Counted from the stretch's first letter, positions 1 to 6,368 are shown. The stretch is 17,923 nt of DNA from Candidatus Woesearchaeota archaeon (GCA_030591125.1 JAUVBP010000002.1:1-17923), one strand, 5' to 3'. A program made the numbers and translations. The notes: a model not told the origin generated them from the letters alone.

Positions 1-154
1 AAATGGCATATATGAGCAAACATATGGAAAATGAGAGTTAAAGCACGTAGAATCAAGAATGTTCGTGTGGTGCAGATATAGGAATATATAGGTTAGAAGG
101 GCTTAAAGCAAGAAAATCAAAAGAAATCAAAATATTTGAGCAGAAGCTAGACCT

Positions 155-352
155 TCAAAACTTCTTGAACTGAGCTGCGATGTCTATTAGCTCCACGTGT
201 CCCATGAGCTGCTGTCTGCAGCAATATCGCTCAAGACCTAGATCATCCAGGACCTTCTTCATGTCCTCACCCTTAGAGGTCCTCATATTGAAGTCCTCCC
301 AAAGGTGTGCTATGGGCTTACCACAGCTCCAGCATCGTATAGGTATTATCAT
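155..352 (-). CDS. rpoN: DNA-directed RNA polymerase subunit Rpo10 (RpoN, RPB10 homologue)
   Basis: This 65-residue protein is the small zinc-binding assembly subunit of archaeal RNA polymerase, which sits with Rpo3 and Rpo11 on the assembly platform. The family signature is visible: an N-terminal start MIIPIRCWSCGKPI with the CxxC pair at residues 7 and 10, then ERYCCRQQL giving the two adjacent cysteines, followed by the conserved HVELID. Length is normal for the family. The start codon is ATG, preceded by an AGGTGA ribosome-binding site a few bases upstream, which fixes the start. It is the last recognisable gene of the ribosomal operon, 124 bp after uS9. That gap holds an A/T-rich element (about 410-425) that could be a promoter of its own. 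Identification is secure; the separate promoter is inference. Confidence 0.96.
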   Translation of the reverse strand: MIIPIRCWSCGKPIAHLWEDFNMRTSKGEDMKKVLDDLGLERYCCRQQLMGHVELIDIAAQFKKF

Positions 353-476
353 CTTTTCACCTTATCCTCAGCAAATATCTGGTCTAAACACGCGAAAACA
401 TGCGAAAAAATCGCAATAATAAACATAAAAAACATGTAAAGTGAGTAGGAGCACACATTTCGGCTCTGTTGTTTGC

Positions 477-881
477 TCACCTGTATGACTTCTGTCTCTT
501 GGCTCTTGCCTTAGAGTCATTAGGTTTCCTGGTCTCCTTGAACCTGGTATCTGCAACAAGGAATGACCGATCATAATCTGCCAGAGCACGTCGCACTTTC
601 TCTCCACCGAACGCGGCAAGAGCCCTGCCCATCGCCTGACGTACTGCGTCGACCTGAGACATGACACCGCCACCAGTCACCTTGATATCCATATGTACTT
701 TAGAGGCAACATCACCTGCCAATATCAAAGGCTCCTGGAGTTTCAACCTGGCCAGCTGCGGCTCATAAACATCGATCATCTTACCATTGATCCTGACCAT
801 ACCCTTACCGGGCTTCAATGTCAGTCTAGCTACAGATCTCTTCCTGGATCCTGATGTCTGAATCACTTTTGTCTTACTCAA
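477..881 (-). CDS. rpsI: 30S ribosomal protein uS9
   Basis: This is small-subunit protein uS9, whose C-terminal tail reaches the P-site tRNA. The sequence shows KVIQTSGSRKRSVARLTL near the N-terminus, the central VTGGGVMSQVDAVRQA motif, and the archaeal C-terminus ending QKSYR. No ATG lies near the expected start. A TTG at 881 is chosen because an AGGTGG element lies 5 bases before it and it gives the usual short lead-in to the KVIQTSG motif. GTG codons at 890 and 866 are alternatives. With the TTG start the gene overlaps the end of uL13 by 8 bases, implying translational coupling. Length is 134 residues, normal for archaea. Function is secure; the exact start is moderately sure. Confidence 0.94.
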   Translation of the reverse strand: MSKTKVIQTSGSRKRSVARLTLKPGKGMVRINGKMIDVYEPQLARLKLQEPLILAGDVASKVHMDIKVTGGGVMSQVDAVRQAMGRALAAFGGEKVRRALADYDRSFLVADTRFKETRKPNDSKARAKRQKSYR

Positions 882-1290
882 CCTTACCACCTAGGAATCT
901 TGATATCTCCTTTATAGAGACTGTGTTGATCATCAGCTTTGACGCTTCAGCTTCCTTTATGCTCTCAGCCTTCTTGTCCTTGAACTCTTCAGGGACTCCG
1001 ATCCAGCACATGATGTTCTGGAATGCTGCACGGCCTTTAGGCTGCTTGTATGGAAGCATATCCCTTATGAAACGCTTGAGAAGCCTGTCAGAAGATCTCT
1101 TGAAATGAGGCCCTTTTGAAGGTATACCTCGGGTCACCTTCTGCTTCATCTTAGCCAGGACAGCCTGCTTCTTACCTGAGATGACTGCATTCTCTGCATT
1201 CACTATGTCAATCTTCTCACCCAGCAGCGCCTTCTTGGCGACCACTGAAGCAAGCCTTCCAACAATCTGGTCTGTCGCGTCTATAAGCAT
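874..1290 (-). CDS. rplM: 50S ribosomal protein uL13
   Basis: This is large-subunit protein uL13. The N-terminus MLIDATDQIVGRLASVVAK matches the family core (IDA-x-x-x-x-GRLAS), followed by the VNAENAVISGKK stretch and the MLPYKQPKGRAAF motif characteristic of archaeal and eukaryotic L13. The ATG at 1290 is preferred over an in-frame start 36 bases upstream because AAAGGTAAC precedes it at normal ribosome-binding distance and homologues begin here. It gives 138 residues, the usual size. It lies between eL18 (38 bp upstream) and uS9 (overlapping), as in other archaea. Nothing odd was seen in the protein. Confidence 0.95.
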   Translation of the reverse strand: MLIDATDQIVGRLASVVAKKALLGEKIDIVNAENAVISGKKQAVLAKMKQKVTRGIPSKGPHFKRSSDRLLKRFIRDMLPYKQPKGRAAFQNIMCWIGVPEEFKDKKAESIKEAEASKLMINTVSIKEISRFLGGKVE

Positions 1291-1328
1291 TTTGTTACCT
1301 TTGAATATGATCCTATGATCGGGCATGA

Positions 1329-1694
1329 TTAGCCAATTATCCTTATCTCTGAAGTCTTAGACCCCTTCTTCATCAGGTCCTGTATCGTAAGTAGGTCGCA
1401 ATTCTTCTGCTTGAGCTTCTCAACAGCTCCATCAGAGAAAGCGAAAGCTGCTATCGTGACCTTATGGTCAAGCACACCTGAACCAAGGACCTTTCCAGGG
1501 ACCACAATGACCTCATTGTCCTTGGTGAACCTGTTTATCCTTGATAGGTTGACAGCTCTCCTGTTCCTTGTAGGTCTCTCTAGGTCTACGGCCAGTCTCT
1601 TCCATAATTTGGATGAATCATCTATGGCCTTCTTCTTCAGCTCCGCAATCAGGTTCCTGAGATGCGGGTTTAATGGACCTGTTCGATTTCCCAT
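1329..1694 (-). CDS. rpl18e: 50S ribosomal protein eL18
   Basis: This is archaeal large-subunit protein eL18 (L18e, the homologue of eukaryotic L18). The sequence shows NPHLRNLIAELKKKA, the RPTRNRRAVNLSRINRF block, and the VPGKVLGSGVLDHKVTIAA core typical of the L18e/L15 family. Two in-frame ATGs exist, at 1703 and 1694. The second gives MGNRTGPLNP and is chosen from homologue-like length (121 residues), but neither has a clear ribosome-binding site. The gene begins about 50 bp after the embedded tRNA-Leu, so its mRNA 5' end may be created by tRNA processing. The order tRNA-Leu / eL18 / uL13 / uS9 is known from halophilic archaea. Confidence 0.94.
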   Translation of the reverse strand: MGNRTGPLNPHLRNLIAELKKKAIDDSSKLWKRLAVDLERPTRNRRAVNLSRINRFTKDNEVIVVPGKVLGSGVLDHKVTIAAFAFSDGAVEKLKQKNCDLLTIQDLMKKGSKTSEIRIIG

Positions 1695-1718
1695 ATTGAT
1701 CATGCATATCTGTTATTT

Positions 1719-1751
1719 TGAAACGATTTGATTGAACTGAAACGATTTGAT
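1719..1751. repeat. 14-bp direct repeat next to the tRNA-Leu 3' end
   Basis: The 14-bp word TGAAACGATTTGAT occurs exactly twice, at 1719-1732 and 1738-1751. The second copy abuts the 3' end of tRNA-Leu(GAG), between the tRNA and eL18. No function is recognised. It may affect 3' trailer processing of the tRNA or be a chance duplication. Confidence 0.6.
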
Positions 1752-1834
1752 GCGGGGGACGGGGTTTGAACCCGCGCAGACACTAAGCCATACGGCCCTC
1801 AACCGTACCCGTTTGACCACTCCGGCACCCCCGC
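1751..1834 (-). tRNA. tRNA-Leu (anticodon GAG)
   Basis: This is a class II tRNA of 84 nt. The acceptor stem GCGGGGG pairs perfectly with CCCCCGC and the discriminator is A. The D-arm holds GGTCAAACGGG, and the anticodon stem TACGG/CCGTA encloses TTGAGGG, giving anticodon GAG. A 15-nt variable arm follows, then a T-arm with loop TTCAAAC. There is no encoded CCA and no intron. It lies between Rpo3 (34 bp upstream) and eL18 (about 50 bp downstream) with no evident TATA box of its own, so it is probably cotranscribed with the protein genes and cut out. Confidence 0.96.
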
Positions 1835-1868
1835 ATGTAAGCGGGAACCAATGTCATCATAACTATCA

Positions 1869-2657
1869 TCACTTGATGAGCTTCACCAGCTCATCACACT
1901 TCTTCTGTATGATGCTCACTGCCTCGGACACTATCTCCTTAGGGTCAAGCTGTCCCCAAGACTCTATAGTGAACATGAAATCAGTATCTGACTCGTTGAG
2001 CTTAATGTGTTCAGGATCCGCATCCGCGCATGCTCCGCACAGATGGCATCTTAGCAATGCATCCTTGTTGATCGTGAGTTCCTTGTTCTTTACTGAAAAG
2101 ATATCCAAAGGGCAGGCATCTGCCACCGCCTTCGGGTCCTTCACGCCTTTCTTGATGTCCACAACAGGCTTATACTTGTAAAACGCCAGAGCAGGTGACC
2201 ATTTAGCGTGCTCCTTACCTCTACCGAGGACGCCTGTAGCCTCGAGCTCGAGGGTCTGGCCCTTTATGAGCTTGACAATAGGGGTCTTAGGATCGACCGG
2301 AACCACCTTTGGGTCCTTTGATTTTATCTCTGAAGCGTAAGCAAATCCAGGTCCCTTAGCCTTAAGTGTAAAGTTCAGCTGGCACTTTGAGCAACCTTCA
2401 CCATTACAGGAGCAGTCTTCAGGAAGCTCATATGACTTCAGGTCTGTAGTTATTGCAACAAGACCAAGTCTATGCGCCACCATCTCATCATAGAAGATTG
2501 AACTGTTCTTACGTATCTCAACATCCTCTATTGCCATGGTAGGCACTTCTTCTATGATTGTCTTCCTCAGCATGCTCGCAAAAGCAGGCGTGGTCCCTTT
2601 GACTAGGAAAGTCATCCTGTTATGCTTCTTGTCCTGGCTTATGAATTCGACATCCAT
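1869..2657 (-). CDS. rpoD: DNA-directed RNA polymerase subunit Rpo3 (RpoD), iron-sulfur type
   Basis: This 262-residue protein is the archaeal homologue of the bacterial alpha N-terminal domain and eukaryotic RPB3, forming the assembly platform with Rpo11, Rpo10 and Rpo12. The alpha-like dimerisation core is visible at residues 1-60 (VKGTTPAFASMLRKTIIEEVPTMAI). Two cysteine groups are present. Cys82, 84, 89 and 92 form a zinc-like group. Cys182, 204, 207 and 210 lie in a ferredoxin-like insert (ACPLDIF and RCHLCGAC) with the four ligands expected for one [4Fe-4S] cluster. Many archaeal Rpo3 proteins keep such a cluster, while others have lost it. The start ATG lies 3 bp after the uS11 stop codon. 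Cluster occupancy is inferred from the cysteines only. Confidence 0.96.
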   Translation of the reverse strand: MDVEFISQDKKHNRMTFLVKGTTPAFASMLRKTIIEEVPTMAIEDVEIRKNSSIFYDEMVAHRLGLVAITTDLKSYELPEDCSCNGEGCSKCQLNFTLKAKGPGFAYASEIKSKDPKVVPVDPKTPIVKLIKGQTLELEATGVLGRGKEHAKWSPALAFYKYKPVVDIKKGVKDPKAVADACPLDIFSVKNKELTINKDALLRCHLCGACADADPEHIKLNESDTDFMFTIESWGQLDPKEIVSEAVSIIQKKCDELVKLIK

Positions 2658-2660
2658 GGT

Positions 2661-3395
2661 CTATACTCTCCTTCCTCGCCTGCCGCCTTTCTTCCTGCAG
2701 CCATCATGAGCTATTGGCGTGACGTCCTGTATGACGCCGACCTTGAGTCCCATCCTTGACAATGCCCTTACTGCTGCCTGAGCCCCTGGACCAGGAGAGT
2801 TAGGTCCCTGATGCCCGCCAGGTGCCCTGATGTTGACATGGATACCCGTTATACCTCGCTCCATGGCAAGCTCTGCAGCACGCTTAGCAGCGATCATCGC
2901 AGCTGTAGGGGATGATTCCATCCTGTCAGCCTTGACAACCTGACCACCTGAAGTCCTTGCAATCGACTCAGTGCCTGTAATGTCAGTTATGTGTATTATA
3001 GTATTATTGAAAGATGAGAATATATGGCAAAGCCCCCATCGTATAGGCCTGCGATCTCTTCGAGGTGCAAAGTTCTGTCTTGGAGCTGGCCTTGGTGGTC
3101 CTCTTGCATCTGGCCTCGGAGCTGGCCTTGGAGCAGAACTTGGAGCAGGAGTTGAAGCAGAACTTGGAGCCGAACTTGGAACCGAAGTTGGAACCGAAGT
3201 TGGAACCGAAGTTGGAACCGGCTTTGGTGCGCCTTCTGCTTTAGGTGCTGAAGCGGTTGCAGGTGCTACTGGCTTAGGTGCAGGAGCTGCTGCAGGAACT
3301 GGAGCTGCTTTTTCAGCTACAGGAGCTGCTGCGGGCTTAGCTTCTTGAGTCTCTTCAGATTTTGGTGCAGGTTTTGCCTTATCTTCGTCAGCCAT
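2661..3395 (-). CDS. rpsK: 30S ribosomal protein uS11 with long N-terminal Ala/Pro/Ser extension
   Basis: The C-terminal half is a standard uS11, a platform protein contacting the mRNA exit region. It shows [19 protein letters not shown], the [18 protein letters not shown] block, and the C-terminal [18 protein letters not shown]. The core starts near residue 112 and is of normal size. Residues 1-111 are a low-complexity extension. They begin with a charged MADEDKAKP segment, run through Ala/Pro repeats, then TSVP/SSAP tetrapeptide repeats (12-bp DNA repeats at 3128-3223), and end in a Pro/Arg-rich basic stretch. The frame is open from an ATG 17 bp after uS4, and no internal start with a better context was seen, so the extension is probably translated. 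Its role is unknown. An internal start nearer the core cannot be excluded. Confidence 0.94.
   Translation of the reverse strand: MADEDKAKPAPKSEETQEAKPAAAPVAEKAAPVPAAAPAPKPVAPATASAPKAEGAPKPVPTSVPTSVPTSVPSSAPSSASTPAPSSAPRPAPRPDARGPPRPAPRQNFAPRRDRRPIRWGLCHIFSSFNNTIIHITDITGTESIARTSGGQVVKADRMESSPTAAMIAAKRAAELAMERGITGIHVNIRAPGGHQGPNSPGPGAQAAVRALSRMGLKVGVIQDVTPIAHDGCRKKGGRRGRRV
3128..3223. repeat. Eight tandem 12-bp units inside the uS11 gene
   Basis: Eight consecutive 12-bp units starting TTG are readable on the plus strand. Four are degenerate (TTGGAGCAGAAC-like), three are identical (TTGGAACCGAAG) and one is a final variant. On the minus strand they encode the TSVP/SSAP-type tetrapeptides of the uS11 extension. 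The unit length is a multiple of three, so copy-number change would keep the reading frame. Identity of the central copies suggests recent expansion. Confidence 0.9.
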
Positions 3396-3412
3396 TTTTG
3401 ATTACCAGATGA

Positions 3413-4111
3413 TCATCTTTTAACAGGAGGTCTATTAACAGGAGGTCTATTAACAGGCGGTCTATTTGCAGATCCTCCTCTTGGAACCTGTCTTCTTGGA
3501 GCGCCTCTCCTTGGACCGCCTCTCCTGAACCTGTTATTCTGCTCTTCACGAGCAGCTTCACGAGCAGCCTGCTTGGCAGCCCTTTCTTTTGCAGTCAGTG
3601 CAGAAGTACGCTCTGGATGCTCAGGATCAGAAAGCCCTGAATTCTCCCTGAATGAAAGCTGGGTCTCCTCACTAATAGGGACCAGATATGCTGGAGAGGT
3701 AATGACCCGGGCATTTATACAGACATGACCATGGGTTATGAACTGCCTTGCCTGTTTTACGCTGTTGCATAGGCTCTTCTTGTATACAAGAGTCTGGAGC
3801 CTGCGCTCCATGACATCCCGCAATGATAATGAAAGTATTGCGTCGATATCCGCTTCCGGTGAAAGCAGACCATACCTGCGCAGCCTGTCAAGCAGAAGCT
3901 GGCGTTCCTTATCCGCCTGAGGGCCTGAAAGCGTGACAAGCTTCTTTGCCTGAGCAGTAGCATTCCTCAGGAACTCACTTACTTTCCATATCTCAGTCTT
4001 ATTCCGGAATCCATACTCTTTGATAAACTTCTTCTCCTCATCAATCCTCTCACTCTGCCAAGGATGACCAGGTGTTGAGTACTTTTTCCGGTGTTTTTTT
4101 GGATCTCCCAT
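3413..4111 (-). CDS. rpsD: 30S ribosomal protein uS4 with basic repeat tail
   Basis: This is small-subunit assembly protein uS4. The archaeal N-terminus MGDPKKHRKKYSTPGHPW and the S4 RNA-binding domain (about residues 103-165, with LQTLVYKKSLCNSVKQARQF, THGHV and INARVITSPAYLVP) are clear. From about residue 170 the protein runs into an Ala/Glu/Arg helix-like segment. It then becomes an Arg/Gly/Pro-rich basic tail ending in three copies of NRPPV, giving 232 residues. The tail is encoded by exact 15-bp DNA repeats. The gene lies between uS13 (35 bp gap) and uS11 (17 bp gap), as expected for this archaeal cluster. The tail may bind rRNA, but that is inference. Confidence 0.95.
   Translation of the reverse strand: MGDPKKHRKKYSTPGHPWQSERIDEEKKFIKEYGFRNKTEIWKVSEFLRNATAQAKKLVTLSGPQADKERQLLLDRLRRYGLLSPEADIDAILSLSLRDVMERRLQTLVYKKSLCNSVKQARQFITHGHVCINARVITSPAYLVPISEETQLSFRENSGLSDPEHPERTSALTAKERAAKQAAREAAREEQNNRFRRGGPRRGAPRRQVPRGGSANRPPVNRPPVNRPPVKR
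3421..3465. repeat. Three tandem 15-bp units at the 3' end of the uS4 gene
   Basis: The unit TAACAGGAGGTCTAT occurs at 3421-3435 and 3436-3450, and with one change (TAACAGGCGGTCTAT) at 3451-3465. On the coding strand they give the NRPPV pentapeptide repeats of the uS4 tail. The unit is in frame, so expansion or contraction would only change tail length. Confidence 0.93.
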
Positions 4112-4146
4112 TTTAATTCAGTCGTTATTGTGATTGGTTACTTTGA

Positions 4147-4632
4147 TTACTTCTTTCCGCCCTTGCCCTTACGCTGGACACCAAGGCTTTTCCCTCTCTT
4201 ATTCCTAAAGTTATTCTTGGTCTTCTGACCCCTGACAGGAAGCCGGGACATATGCCTGACTCCTCTGTAAGTCCTGATCTTCTTCATGATCTTAGTATCA
4301 TTATCTATCTGCCACTTCAGGTCTGCGCCGAGGATATGCTTATCAGCACCAGTCTCTGTGTCTTTCCGCCTGTTCAGCATCCAGATAGGAAAACCATATT
4401 TCAGAGGATCTGCCAGGATAGCATCCAGCCTTGCGACCTCATCCTGACTCAGCTGGCCTGTGAACCGCTTCTTGTCCATATTGGCGAATGTGCATAAAGC
4501 ATTGGAGAATACGAAATTCACACCCTTTATCTTCTTGAGGGCATTTGATATCGACTTAGAACCGTCCAAATCAGTGTTCGCAACCCTGACTATGTGCCTG
4601 AAATTCTTCTTTGCATCCTGATTGTCAACCAT
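4147..4632 (-). CDS. rpsM: 30S ribosomal protein uS13
   Basis: This is small-subunit head protein uS13, which contacts uL5 and the P-site tRNA. It shows FRHIVRVANTDLDGSK at the N-terminus, the helix-two-turn-helix region (ISNALKKIKGVNFVFSNAL), and the C-terminal RTYRGVRHMSRLPVRGQKT motif with a Lys-rich end. Two in-frame ATGs exist, at 4641 and 4632. The second (MVDNQDAKK) is chosen as closer to homologues, although an AGGT element sits just before the first. The length of 161 residues fits archaea. It is the first gene of the operon. A TATA box at 4779-4794 would give a leader of about 125 nt containing a hairpin. Confidence 0.95.
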   Translation of the reverse strand: MVDNQDAKKNFRHIVRVANTDLDGSKSISNALKKIKGVNFVFSNALCTFANMDKKRFTGQLSQDEVARLDAILADPLKYGFPIWMLNRRKDTETGADKHILGADLKWQIDNDTKIMKKIRTYRGVRHMSRLPVRGQKTKNNFRNKRGKSLGVQRKGKGGKK

Positions 4633-4690
4633 TTTAATCATATACCTGATTTGTGTCTTTTATCGAGCAACAAGGACATAGAACGCGGTA

Positions 4691-4713
4691 TTTAGTCAAA
4701 AATCCTGACTAAA
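4691..4713. promoter_or_regulatory. 8-bp hairpin in the uS13 operon leader
   Basis: TTTAGTCA at 4691-4698 and TGACTAAA at 4706-4713 are perfect inverted repeats around a 7-nt loop. They lie between the presumed TATA box and the uS13 start codon, inside the predicted leader. They could be a leader RNA hairpin controlling the ribosomal operon or a DNA operator. Function is inferred from position only. Confidence 0.5.
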
Positions 4714-4778
4714 ACCCTATATGCACTCAAAAAGCCTTTGAACTCGGGTTTCTGAATGAATATTTTCAGATTTGGATT

Positions 4779-4794
4779 GTATATAAAGGTTTGT
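4779..4794 (-). promoter_or_regulatory. TATA/BRE promoter of the uS13 operon
   Basis: On the minus strand the sequence reads ACAAACCTTTATATAC, an archaeal TATA box with an AAACC upstream element like other promoters here. Transcription would start near 4758. It lies downstream of tRNA-His, so the ribosomal operon appears to have its own promoter. Confidence 0.6.
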
Positions 4795-4830
4795 ATGCCC
4801 CAGATAGCCTGCCCCGATAAAGAGTAGAAG

Positions 4831-4947
4831 GGCGGTAGCCGGGACTTCCATCAATAGTCACCTGAACAGACTCTTGCGACGTATTGTTTTGAACCCGGAC
4901 TTAAGGATCCACAGTCCTTTGTGCTGCCAGGTTACACAACTACCGCC
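4831..4947 (-). tRNA. tRNA-His (anticodon GTG) with a T-loop intron
   Basis: Exons fold as tRNA-His. There is an extra G(-1) at 4947 opposite C73 at 4831, and acceptor GCGGTAG pairs perfectly with CTACCGC. The D-stem is GTGT/GCAC, and anticodon stem AAGGA/TCCTT encloses CTGTGGA, giving GTG. The T-stem is CCGGG/CCCGG. Between the T-stem strands are 50 nt instead of 7. Removing 43 nt (4845-4887) leaves loop TTCAAAT and a 74-nt tRNA. A bulge-helix-bulge-like fold supports this: helix TTCA/TGGA (one G-U), bulges AAA and AGT, then helix CAATA/TATTG with one extra A. Because the loop edges are A-rich, a shift of 1-3 nt (loop TTCAAGT) is also possible. No CCA is encoded. A TATA box lies at 4976-4991. 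Confidence 0.92.
4845..4887 (-). other. Predicted 43-nt T-loop intron of tRNA-His (position 59/60)
   Basis: The segment interrupts the T-loop of an otherwise complete tRNA-His. Boundaries come from the AAA and AGT bulges flanking helix TTCA/TGGA. The inner intron helix CAATA/TATTG is next to one unpaired A, so this is a relaxed rather than canonical splice motif. T-loop introns are known in some archaea (for example Thermoproteales). The enzyme would be the tRNA splicing endonuclease, which is not in this window. Confidence 0.75.
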
Positions 4948-4975
4948 ATCTGGCGTTTTCTGGGGGAAGAGAGCT

Positions 4976-4991
4976 CCTTATAAAGGTTTTG
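4976..4991 (-). promoter_or_regulatory. TATA/BRE promoter of tRNA-His
   Basis: The minus strand reads CAAAACCTTTATAAGG. The TATA centre near 4980 predicts a transcription start about 7 nt before the tRNA 5' end at 4947. The AAACC-TTTATA arrangement matches three other promoters in the window. Confidence 0.65.
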
Positions 4992-5044
4992 TTGATTGTC
5001 GTCTAAATTACGCCCGTCGAGAAAAGGTTTTTGAGTAAGAAAAA

Positions 5045-5060
5045 GTTACATTTATGTAAC
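5045..5060 (-). terminator. Palindrome followed by a T-run, possible terminator
   Basis: GTTACAT and ATGTAAC are perfect inverted repeats separated by 2 bp. Read on the minus strand the palindrome is followed at once by TTTTTC. It lies about 54 bp after the stop codon of the membrane protein gene at 5114, so it resembles an intrinsic terminator for that gene. An operator site is the alternative. Confidence 0.45.
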
Positions 5061-5113
5061 ATAAACTTACCTGTTTATTGGCCGAAATGTTTCCGATATG
5101 GTTCAAAGAAGAA

Positions 5114-5770
5114 TCAATACTGCCTTGAAGGCATCATCTGTGAAGGAGGTATCCCTGGAGGAGGGGTTGCGACCTGAGCTTCAGCAGGAGGTTGCCCCGA
5201 GGACTCTCCGGGTGGCGGTGTCGACGGTGGATGATCATCAGGAGGGTGCTTCTGTTTATGTTCCCAGATGAGATCCTTGATCTTGTAGAGGAAGTACGGT
5301 GCGCTAAAACAGACAACATACACGACGCTGATCAGCCATGCACTGTGAGTGTTCGTACTGTTTATCAGGGTGTTGAACCTGTTAGCGACACCGACCATAA
5401 AATATACAGTAACTACGGCAATAGCCGGAATAAACACACCTGCCATGATGTGATGTGACTCATCGACATGTTCTATATCTTTCAGTATGACGCTGAACAG
5501 GGCGCCAAAAACAAGACCCACAATACCTAATATGACAAACACCGGCCCGGGAGAAAGGACCATCAAGAAAGGAATAAGAGTGACAGAAAGTATAAGATTG
5601 CCCATGATAGCGACGACAAGACCTACCCAATAAAGTATAGGGTGCGATGCCTTCACAAAGTGAGCATGCTTCTCACGTTTCTCTTCAGAATATAATATAT
5701 TAAGAGTACCTTCTATCTCCTCTTCAGTCCACCCCTTTTCAAGCAGCCTGTGTCTTAAGCTCTTCGGCAT
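5114..5770 (-). CDS. Four-helix membrane protein, unknown function
   Basis: I do not recognise this 218-residue protein. The N-terminus (MPKSLRHRLLEKGWTEEEIEGTLNIL) looks like a short helical cytoplasmic domain of the GWTEEEI type often seen at the start of archaeal membrane proteins. Hydrophobic segments lie at about residues 45-72, 76-97, 108-128 and 143-163. They are followed by a basic stretch (KIKDLIWEHKQK) and a Pro-rich tail (about 175-218) with PPSTPPPGES and TPPPGIPPS. The tail probably lies in the cytoplasm. The gene has its own promoter, with TATA at 5791-5800 about 26 bp before the ATG, so the mRNA should be leaderless. No catalytic motif was seen. Confidence 0.85.
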   Translation of the reverse strand: MPKSLRHRLLEKGWTEEEIEGTLNILYSEEKREKHAHFVKASHPILYWVGLVVAIMGNLILSVTLIPFLMVLSPGPVFVILGIVGLVFGALFSVILKDIEHVDESHHIMAGVFIPAIAVVTVYFMVGVANRFNTLINSTNTHSAWLISVVYVVCFSAPYFLYKIKDLIWEHKQKHPPDDHPPSTPPPGESSGQPPAEAQVATPPPGIPPSQMMPSRQY

Positions 5771-5790
5771 GACCCTGCCTAAGAGAGTTC

Positions 5791-5807
5791 CATTAATAAA
5801 GGTTTCT
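5791..5807 (-). promoter_or_regulatory. TATA/BRE promoter of the membrane protein gene at 5114-5770
   Basis: The minus strand reads AGAAACCTTTATTAATG. The TATA centre near 5796 is 26 bp from the A of the start ATG at 5770, the archaeal TATA-to-start distance, so a leaderless transcript is predicted. Confidence 0.6.
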
Positions 5808-5877
5808 TAGAAGGAATGAACAGAGAACTGCCGAGAATTTACAGTCAGGCACAACCAAGCAGATAATAATCAAACAT

Positions 5878-5911
5878 CAGCAATAATCAATCCTCGGCAA
5901 TAATCAATCAT
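5878..5911. repeat. 17-bp tandem repeat at the end of a HEPN-like gene
   Basis: Two 17-bp units share the exact 13-bp core GCAATAATCAATC (5880-5892 and 5897-5909). A third degenerate copy precedes them at about 5860-5877. The array covers the stop codon of the gene ending at 5904 and the adjacent intergenic DNA. No function was recognised. Confidence 0.7.
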
Positions 5912-6368
5912 CTTCAGGAGGAAGGATCATCTTCGAGACATGCTCATAGAAATCCTTGATACGCTTGAAATCCTCATTCACTGTATCTATATTGATCTCA
6001 ATCACTTCCTCGTCGACTACTACAGTCATCGTCACATGCCTCCTGAACTCACAGGCCCGTGAAAAATCCGCTTTGCTTATCTTCCTCAGCTTCATGAAGA
6101 AATCCGCAAACACTGGCAGGAACTCATCATCAGGGAACAACTCCTTGATCATCCTTGCTTGAGGTATAGGTGCTTTTGGGACAGTCTCTAGCTTCCCCTC
6201 TTCTTTAAGATGCTCCAGGAGCGCTGTAAACGTGAAACCTATGCAATTTATGAACCGATCAACTATGTGCTTGAGAACATCACAAGTACGGGTATATTTC
6301 AAGCTGACGAATATGAGGTGGTCAGCTCTCTTTATCTCTTCCTGCGCATCATCCAGATAATCATCCAT
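5904..6368 (-). CDS. HEPN-like helical protein, second of a paralogous pair
   Basis: This 154-residue, mostly helical protein is not assigned to a named family. The first half (DDAQEEIKRADHLIFVSLKY followed by a CDVLKHIVDRFINCIGFTF helix) has the helix pairing and hydrophobic spacing of HEPN-like proteins. The second half (LRKISKADFSRACEFRRH, then a short beta-like VTMTVVVDEEVIEI, then a C-terminal helix) parallels the upstream protein. An R-x6-H pattern is present (R-ACEFRR-H), but I would not call it a HEPN RNase motif with confidence. The ATG overlaps the end of the upstream gene by 8 bases and is preceded by GGAG, implying translational coupling and possibly a heterodimer. It closes the Sec61-beta/NAC operon. 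Confidence 0.8.
   Translation of the reverse strand: MDDYLDDAQEEIKRADHLIFVSLKYTRTCDVLKHIVDRFINCIGFTFTALLEHLKEEGKLETVPKAPIPQARMIKELFPDDEFLPVFADFFMKLRKISKADFSRACEFRRHVTMTVVVDEEVIEINIDTVNEDFKRIKDFYEHVSKMILPPEDD

Noticed and set aside
1..154. Short open frames at the left edge
   Set aside because: The plus-strand frame ending near 42 and the minus-strand stretches are too short and show no motif. A fragment of a neighbouring gene cannot be excluded.
3128..3223. Possible CRISPR array
   Set aside because: The 12-bp units are directly adjacent, have no spacers and are in frame within uS11. No CRISPR-like repeat-spacer pattern was seen anywhere in the window.
2971..3348. A plus-strand frame rich in Gly-Ala-Glu-Leu repeats
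   Set aside because: It is the reverse reading of the uS11 tandem repeats and has no independent support.
4831..4947. Interpretation of the tRNA-His locus as a pseudogene or split tRNA
   Set aside because: All stems are intact, including the G(-1):C73 pair, both halves are contiguous, and a splice-like fold explains the insertion.
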